Source: Gammaproteobacteria bacterium
GTDB taxonomy: Bacteria; Pseudomonadota; Gammaproteobacteria; Enterobacterales; Alteromonadaceae
Reading direction: 5' to 3'
Assembly: GCA_023481025.1 (NCBI GenBank)
Contig: JAMCWV010000139.1
Coordinates: 1-10,590, forward strand
DNA length: 10,590 nucleotides
How positions within the stretch are numbered: the first letter of the stretch is position 1; each line of letters begins with the position of its first letter. Both the position numbers and the translations under genes were made by a program. Shown piece after piece: positions 6,594-10,590 of the stretch. The notes beneath the pieces are model-generated. The model was not told where the DNA came from and ran no database searches. It was given only the letters and a program-made list of their open reading frames with translations.

Positions 6594-8228
6594 ATGCATC
6601 GATTTAAAACGATTTCTATTTTAGTTGCCGGTGTTTTACTCGCCAGCACTCAAGCGGGCTGCTCAACCTCGGCGTCTGCCGACGCCGCAGCTCAGGCTCA
6701 AGCAAGCGCATCCACTTCAGCAGCAGCAACTGCACAAGCCGTTGCCGATCCGCTCGCTGGCTTACGTGAGCAAATTGAACAAGGTCGCAAAGACTGGGGC
6801 ATTCCAGGAATGGCGGTCGCAATTGTCCACAACGACCAAATTATTCACGCTGAAGGCTACGGTGTTTTGCGCCAAAGTGAAACCGCAACCGTTAATGCCG
6901 ACACCCTATTTGGTGTCGCTTCCACGACCAAAGCCATGACCGCAGCAACGCTGGCCATGCTCGTCGACGAAGGCAAGCTCGATTGGGACGACAAGGTCAT
7001 CGACTACTTACCTTGGTTTCAACTCGCCGACCCTTGGGTCACCCGCGAAGTTACCATCCGCGACCTCTTGATTCACCGCGTAGGCGTCGGCCGCATGACT
7101 GGCAACCGCCTGCAGTTCATGCCCACAGCCGACCGTCGTACCGTCATTGAAGCCATGCGTCACCACGAGTTTGAAGCGCCATTTCGGTCCCGCTACGTCT
7201 ACAGTAATGTCATGTATTCCGTGGCCGGTGAAGTGGTTGCCGCCGTCAGTGGCATGAGTTGGGACGAATTCATGGCTGAGCGCCTATTTCAACCACTCAA
7301 CATGCAACGCTCGAATACCTCAATCACCCAATTCGCCGCTAACGATGCTAACATCGCTTGGCCACACCAATGGATTGACGGCGAACTCATGGAAATACAG
7401 CGTCGCAACTTCGATAACGTCGGCGCGTCGGCTTCAGTAAACACCACAGTCACAGACATGGCTCAGTGGATACGCTTACAGCTCGGCGAACCCGGCGTTT
7501 ATGAAGGCCAACGCATACTCAGCGAAACGGTGATGCGTGAAATGCACGCGCCGCAAATCGCAACGGGTCGTGGCGATCGGAGCGAACCTGTGCGCGCTTA
7601 TGGCTTAGGCTGGACGCTCGATAACTATCGCGGCTTTCAGCGCAGCCAACACGGCGGTGCTACCGATGGTTTTAACACCAACTTAGTGCTTGTCCCAGAA
7701 CTTGACCTTGGCATCGTCGTTGTCACTAATACTTTTTCAAGCTACCAAGTCGCTGTTGCCAATGACATCATTGACCGCTTTGCCGGCCTTGAACGACGTG
7801 ACTGGTCTGCGGATATGCTGGCTCGATATCAGCGCAATTACGATTCCGCCATGGCGGAGCGTGAAGCAATTCATGCGGCCCGACAAACCGGCACAAGCCC
7901 AAGCTTAAGCAACGACCAGTTACTTGGCCGTTACCGTGATGCCCAGTACGGCGAAGTTGAAGTATTTGCAACCGAGAATGGTGGTTTAGCGCTGCATTTC
8001 TGGGATGACGGCGTATCAATTCTGGACCTTGAGCATTGGCATCATGACACCTGGCGTGCGTCTTATCGCAACCGCGCCCAGCGTGAAAAGTTTGTCCATT
8101 TCACCCGTGACCGTGACGGCAATGCAGCGACACTTGAGGTCACCTGGACGTTACGACCGGTGTTAACCCAAGTCGGGATTTATCCCACCAACTATTATCG
8201 CGACACTAGCTTTAAGCGTGTCCCTTAA
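6594..8228 (+). CDS. Beta-lactamase-family serine hydrolase, putative lipoprotein with DUF3471-type C-terminal domain
   Basis: This is a class C beta-lactamase/penicillin-binding-protein-like hydrolase of 544 residues. The substrate is unknown; relatives act as esterases, D-aminopeptidases or peptidases. Residues 1-23 form a signal peptide ending in QAGC, so Cys23 is a probable lipidation site, though Gln at -3 is atypical. A Ser/Ala/Gln-rich tether (about 24-51) follows. The catalytic motifs are Ser110-Thr-Thr-Lys113 (SxxK), Tyr203-Ser-Asn205 (YxN) and His353-Gly-Gly355 (in place of KTG). The region after about residue 430, containing LLGRYRD and YGEVEVF, resembles DUF3471, which often follows this fold. 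The frame opens at 6564, but ATG 6594 is preferred because AGAAGGA lies 7 bases upstream and the signal peptide starts there. It is transcribed alone and converges on fliA. Confidence 0.92.
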   Translation: MHRFKTISILVAGVLLASTQAGCSTSASADAAAQAQASASTSAAATAQAVADPLAGLREQIEQGRKDWGIPGMAVAIVHNDQIIHAEGYGVLRQSETATVNADTLFGVASTTKAMTAATLAMLVDEGKLDWDDKVIDYLPWFQLADPWVTREVTIRDLLIHRVGVGRMTGNRLQFMPTADRRTVIEAMRHHEFEAPFRSRYVYSNVMYSVAGEVVAAVSGMSWDEFMAERLFQPLNMQRSNTSITQFAANDANIAWPHQWIDGELMEIQRRNFDNVGASASVNTTVTDMAQWIRLQLGEPGVYEGQRILSETVMREMHAPQIATGRGDRSEPVRAYGLGWTLDNYRGFQRSQHGGATDGFNTNLVLVPELDLGIVVVTNTFSSYQVAVANDIIDRFAGLERRDWSADMLARYQRNYDSAMAEREAIHAARQTGTSPSLSNDQLLGRYRDAQYGEVEVFATENGGLALHFWDDGVSILDLEHWHHDTWRASYRNRAQREKFVHFTRDRDGNAATLEVTWTLRPVLTQVGIYPTNYYRDTSFKRVP

Positions 8229-8230
8229 CG

Positions 8231-8263
8231 AAAAAGGCGCCGAACTGAGAACAGTCCGGCGCC
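8231..8263 (-). terminator. Rho-independent terminator downstream of fliA
   Basis: Arms 8236-8247 and 8252-8263 pair over 12 bp with one G-U pair around a four-base loop. On the minus strand the stem is followed directly by five T (plus A-run 8231-8235), 21 bases past the fliA stop. It begins 8 bases after the stop codon of the convergent serine hydrolase gene, so the hairpin may serve both. Only the leftward reading has a T-tract. Confidence 0.85.
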
Positions 8264-8283
8264 CTTCACTCAAAACCAATGCA

Positions 8284-8991
8284 TTAAAACTCGTCTGCTA
8301 ATACCACCGCACGAATACGTTTAATTGCTTGCGAATGCAGCTGCGACACTCGCGATTCACTCACATCGAGCACCGCACCGATTTCCTTCAAGTTCAGTTC
8401 TTCTTGGTAATACAGTGCCATCACCAGCTTTTCTTTCTCTGGCAGCGCCGCAATTGCTTGCGCTACCAACGCTTTACGCTCACCACTAAATAAGGCTTCT
8501 GCAGGCGACCACTGCTCTTCGTCGCCAGCGTGCGGCTCGTCTTGCTCAGTCACCACCTCATCATAAGACAGCACCAAGCCATTGTTGGTGTCGAGCAGTA
8601 CTTTCCGATAATCTTCCAGCTCCATCCCCAACGCACCAGCAATTTCACGTTCTTCGGGCGGTCGACCTAACTGCTGTTGCAGCTTATGCACAGCCGCTTC
8701 AACTTCGCGAGCAGTGCGTCGCACACTGCGAGGCAGCCAATCGCGCGAGCGCAGTTCATCAATCATTGCACCGCGAATACGTTGATGCGCAAAGGTCGAA
8801 AAGGCCACCCCGGCCTGCGGATCGAACCGCCCCAATGCGTCTAGCAAGCCTTCTAAACCCGCTTGAATTAAGTCATCAATATCAACCCCAGCAGGCAAAC
8901 GCACTTGCAGCGACAGCGCTTGGCGCCGAACTGTTGGGTAATATTGTTGAACCACCGACTCGCGATTCAATTTTCCTTGGGCCGTATACAT
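8284..8991 (-). CDS. fliA: RNA polymerase sigma factor FliA (sigma-28)
   Basis: FliA directs RNA polymerase to late flagellar, motility and chemotaxis promoters and is normally held by the anti-sigma factor FlgM. The 235-residue product has the usual family length and layout. Region 2 is VDIDDLIQAGLEGLLDAL (36-53) with FSTFAHQRIRGAMIDELR (64-81). Region 3 begins DWLPRSVRR (84-92) and continues with RPPEEREIAGALG. Region 4 is LPEKEKLVMALYYQEELNLKEIG with the DNA-recognition helix VSESRVSQLHSQAIKRIR (210-227), nearly identical to other gammaproteobacterial FliA. The start at 8991 is preceded by GAGTAGGC; a better AGGAG sits about 15 bases upstream, farther than usual. It lies 30 bases downstream of the FlhG-like gene with no visible promoter between them. 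No cheY follows; a terminator does. Confidence 0.96.
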   Translation of the reverse strand: MYTAQGKLNRESVVQQYYPTVRRQALSLQVRLPAGVDIDDLIQAGLEGLLDALGRFDPQAGVAFSTFAHQRIRGAMIDELRSRDWLPRSVRRTAREVEAAVHKLQQQLGRPPEEREIAGALGMELEDYRKVLLDTNNGLVLSYDEVVTEQDEPHAGDEEQWSPAEALFSGERKALVAQAIAALPEKEKLVMALYYQEELNLKEIGAVLDVSESRVSQLHSQAIKRIRAVVLADEF

Positions 8992-9021
8992 GCCTACTCA
9001 GAAAGCTCCTGACTCATCAAA

Positions 9022-9582
9022 TTAACGTTCGTTGACTGCCTGTGCCATGTCGTACGGCACATGCACTCGGATCAACTGCATCCCAAAAAAGCGTTGGGCG
9101 ACACCTTCCAAATTCGAAATTAAACCGCGGCTCGAGGCCATTGGTGGGTGCATCAGCAACACCCGCTTTGGTGCACCCGCCTGTTGCAATGTTTTTAACC
9201 CATAATACGCACGTTGAAAACTGTTAATGTCCGGCTCGACCCACAACACCCAACGCTGACACGCCGCGGCCAGCTGTTCTAGTGGTTGTCGCGCCATTTC
9301 AGCGACCACCACGTCCCACTGCTGCGGATTCCCGACCCATTGCTTGCCTGCCGCGGCATACCGTTCGAGTTGGTCATACACGCAACTCGGATTTTCGTAA
9401 CAAGCACTCGGTAACCCCACGACAACTAAGGTCTGCTTTGGTTGTTCCGGCACATCAGCCGGCACATCAGTCTGAGCATCAACCGCCGTTGAGCCAGCAT
9501 CTTCGCCAGTTTCCCGGCGCTTTTGTTTGCCTGCCCACTCCCGCAAACCTGCGGCTTGATCATCGCCTACTGCAGCATTCAT
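9022..9582 (-). CDS. Divergent FlhG/FleN (MinD-family)-like protein lacking the P-loop
   Basis: This 186-residue protein occupies the position of flhG, directly upstream of fliA. Its N-terminus, DDQAAGLR (7-14), matches the DQAxGLR motif of FlhG, which in studied FlhG proteins stimulates the FlhF GTPase. After a low-complexity stretch rich in Asp, Pro and Val (about 24-48), a single strand TLVVVGLP (51-58) stands where FlhG has its GKGGVGKT loop. Residues about 90-184 align by eye with the second half of FlhG/FleN: WDVVVAEMA for LDVLVVDTAAG, WVLWVEPDINSFQRAYYGLKTL for the DEPTSITDAYALIKLL region, and VAQRFFGMQLIRVHVPYDMAQAV for VTDRFLDVALQYVGVIPYDESVRKAV. Walker A, the DADLGLANVD segment and the C-terminal amphipathic tail are missing; FlhG is normally about 280-300 residues. 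The start at 9582 overlaps the upstream stop (ATGA) and has AGGTGG nearby. ATPase activity is not expected. Confidence 0.72.
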   Translation of the reverse strand: MNAAVGDDQAAGLREWAGKQKRRETGEDAGSTAVDAQTDVPADVPEQPKQTLVVVGLPSACYENPSCVYDQLERYAAAGKQWVGNPQQWDVVVAEMARQPLEQLAAACQRWVLWVEPDINSFQRAYYGLKTLQQAGAPKRVLLMHPPMASSRGLISNLEGVAQRFFGMQLIRVHVPYDMAQAVNER

Positions 9583-10590
9583 GAAGCCACCTCATGTGGA
9601 TGGCTAGCACCGAGCGACATCACTCGTAATGCTGCACTGGTGCGGAATAACTGTAAAACACCTTGCACTAATTTACGTGCGTTGGCTTTCCCGCGCTTAC
9701 CAGCCAATGCAAATAAACGACCACGCAACACACCCGCTTCCGGCTCACGGCTATGCTCTAAATACAAGGCCGTTGCTGCTAAGGTGGTCGCCAACATGGT
9801 CGCGACTTCGACTGGCATATGCTGTAAATCTTCTGGCGTCAGTTGGCTTTGCACGAAGCGCGTTAAACTGGCAATTTCGTCGCTAAACAGTTGTTGGCGA
9901 ATTAAGCTTAATTGCGTGGTTTCGCTCAGCCCTGCCGGCAGCGCCCAAAAGCGCCGCACTAGGGCCGCTGTAGCCGCTTTCTTACCGTCATTAATAACCT
10001 CACCATAAACCAATTCAACGGCGAAGTCGTCCGCCAGCAAACGCACATGTCCGCGCTGCAACACGAGATGAGCCGCTTCACCGCGATAACGAATCGCTTG
10101 GCGTGGCATTGGCTCCAATGTATCACGCAGCTGCAACACTGACCGGCGCAGCCAGCCCTCGGCACTTTCATGCCAGACGCGGTGGTTGCGATTCAACACA
10201 CTAATCCAATGCTGATGCTGAGCGCCAAGCTCGTGTAGCGCCTCTAACGCAGGCAAACTGGCGAATACATGCCGCTTTAACTCCAAGGCCTGCGCATAAT
10301 GCACCGGGCTTAGTTGCTCTGTCAGCGGCAAAGGTAACAGCTCTGCATCGCGACCAAGCGCTAAGTTCGGTAACCGCCAGTTGCGACCGCTCACCGGCTT
10401 GTCTTGAATCCATAAAATAGCGTCTGCCTGCACTGTCGACAAACACTCGTGCGCTTGATGCAACCAGCGTTGATACAAGGCGGTTTGCTGCTGCGGTGGC
10501 TGTTCACTCAACTGCCACAGAGACTCGAGCGCTGAAAAACCTGGCAACAGCTGACTTAACTGCTGATAAATATGGGAAACGGTTTGGCCT
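9579..10590 (-). CDS. Unrecognised protein in the flhF position, 5' end outside the window
   Basis: The frame is open from the right edge to a TGA at 9579-9581, giving at least 336 visible residues. The only nearby start-like codon (TTG at 10547) has no ribosome site and no in-frame stop lies upstream of it, so the gene very probably begins beyond the window. I do not recognise the product. It is Leu/Ala/Gln/His-rich, has no signal peptide or membrane segment in the visible part, and looks largely helical. Its C-terminal part contains a conserved-looking basic stretch (GRLFALAGKRGKANARKL) before VQGVLQLFRTS. Gene order would predict FlhF, but none of the SRP-type GTPase motifs (GxTGxGKTTT, DTAG, TKxD) is present. 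Its stop overlaps the next start by four bases, indicating translational coupling and a shared operon with the FlhG-like gene and fliA. Confidence 0.75.
   Translation of the reverse strand, partial: GQTVSHIYQQLSQLLPGFSALESLWQLSEQPPQQQTALYQRWLHQAHECLSTVQADAILWIQDKPVSGRNWRLPNLALGRDAELLPLPLTEQLSPVHYAQALELKRHVFASLPALEALHELGAQHQHWISVLNRNHRVWHESAEGWLRRSVLQLRDTLEPMPRQAIRYRGEAAHLVLQRGHVRLLADDFAVELVYGEVINDGKKAATAALVRRFWALPAGLSETTQLSLIRQQLFSDEIASLTRFVQSQLTPEDLQHMPVEVATMLATTLAATALYLEHSREPEAGVLRGRLFALAGKRGKANARKLVQGVLQLFRTSAALRVMSLGASHPHEVAS

Noticed and set aside
8992..9021. Seven-codon frame ATGAGTCAGGAG... ending just before the fliA start
   Set aside because: It is too short and unsupported; more likely part of the spaced ribosome-binding region of fliA.
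9022..9582. Frameshift explanation for the missing Walker A of the FlhG-like protein
   Set aside because: The gap between the N-terminal motif and the aligned C-terminal half is too short to encode the missing segment in any frame, and no GKGGVGKT-like peptide appears in alternate frames there.

Overview
The window looks like chromosome of a gammaproteobacterium, most likely an alteromonad of the Idiomarina/Pseudidiomarina/Aliidiomarina type. This is inferred from protein style (E. coli-like CpdB and RlmJ, an OmpA with a thrombospondin type-3-like linker, a FliA locus of the polar-flagellum type) and moderate GC. It was not confirmed by any search. No rRNA, tRNA, insertion sequence or CRISPR array is visible.

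Layout. Bases 1-146 hold no supportable gene but contain a very strong intrinsic terminator for the leftward ompA-like gene (147-1244). That gene is preceded by a leader of nearly 200 bases and a good promoter. Next, also leftward, lie cpdB (1539-3536, a periplasmic lipoprotein nucleotidase/cyclic phosphodiesterase) and rlmJ (3564-4436, 23S rRNA m6A methyltransferase), 27 bases apart and probably co-transcribed. A short divergent intergenic region separates them from a rightward gene (4546-6477) for a DUF389 membrane protein with a lipid-kinase-like N-terminal half. A 66-base repeat cluster follows its stop codon: two tandem 24-base units, the second forming an 18-bp perfect hairpin. Then comes a rightward gene for a lipoprotein serine hydrolase of the class C beta-lactamase fold with a DUF3471-type C-terminus (6594-8228).

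The right end (8284-10590) is a leftward block: an unrecognised gene entering from beyond the edge, a 186-residue protein overlapping it by 4 bases, then fliA (sigma-28) and a terminator. In polar flagellates the order upstream of fliA is normally flhF, then flhG. Here the gene in the flhG slot keeps the N-terminal DQAxGLR-type motif and a C-terminal half that aligns by eye with FlhG/FleN, but has no Walker A loop and no C-terminal membrane-targeting tail. The gene in the flhF slot shows no SRP-GTPase motifs in its visible 336 residues. No chemotaxis gene follows fliA.

This FliA-linked block, which appears to have lost its nucleotide-binding machinery, is the most interesting part of the window. 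The lipid-kinase-like/DUF389 fusion and the palindromic repeat cluster are the next best leads.
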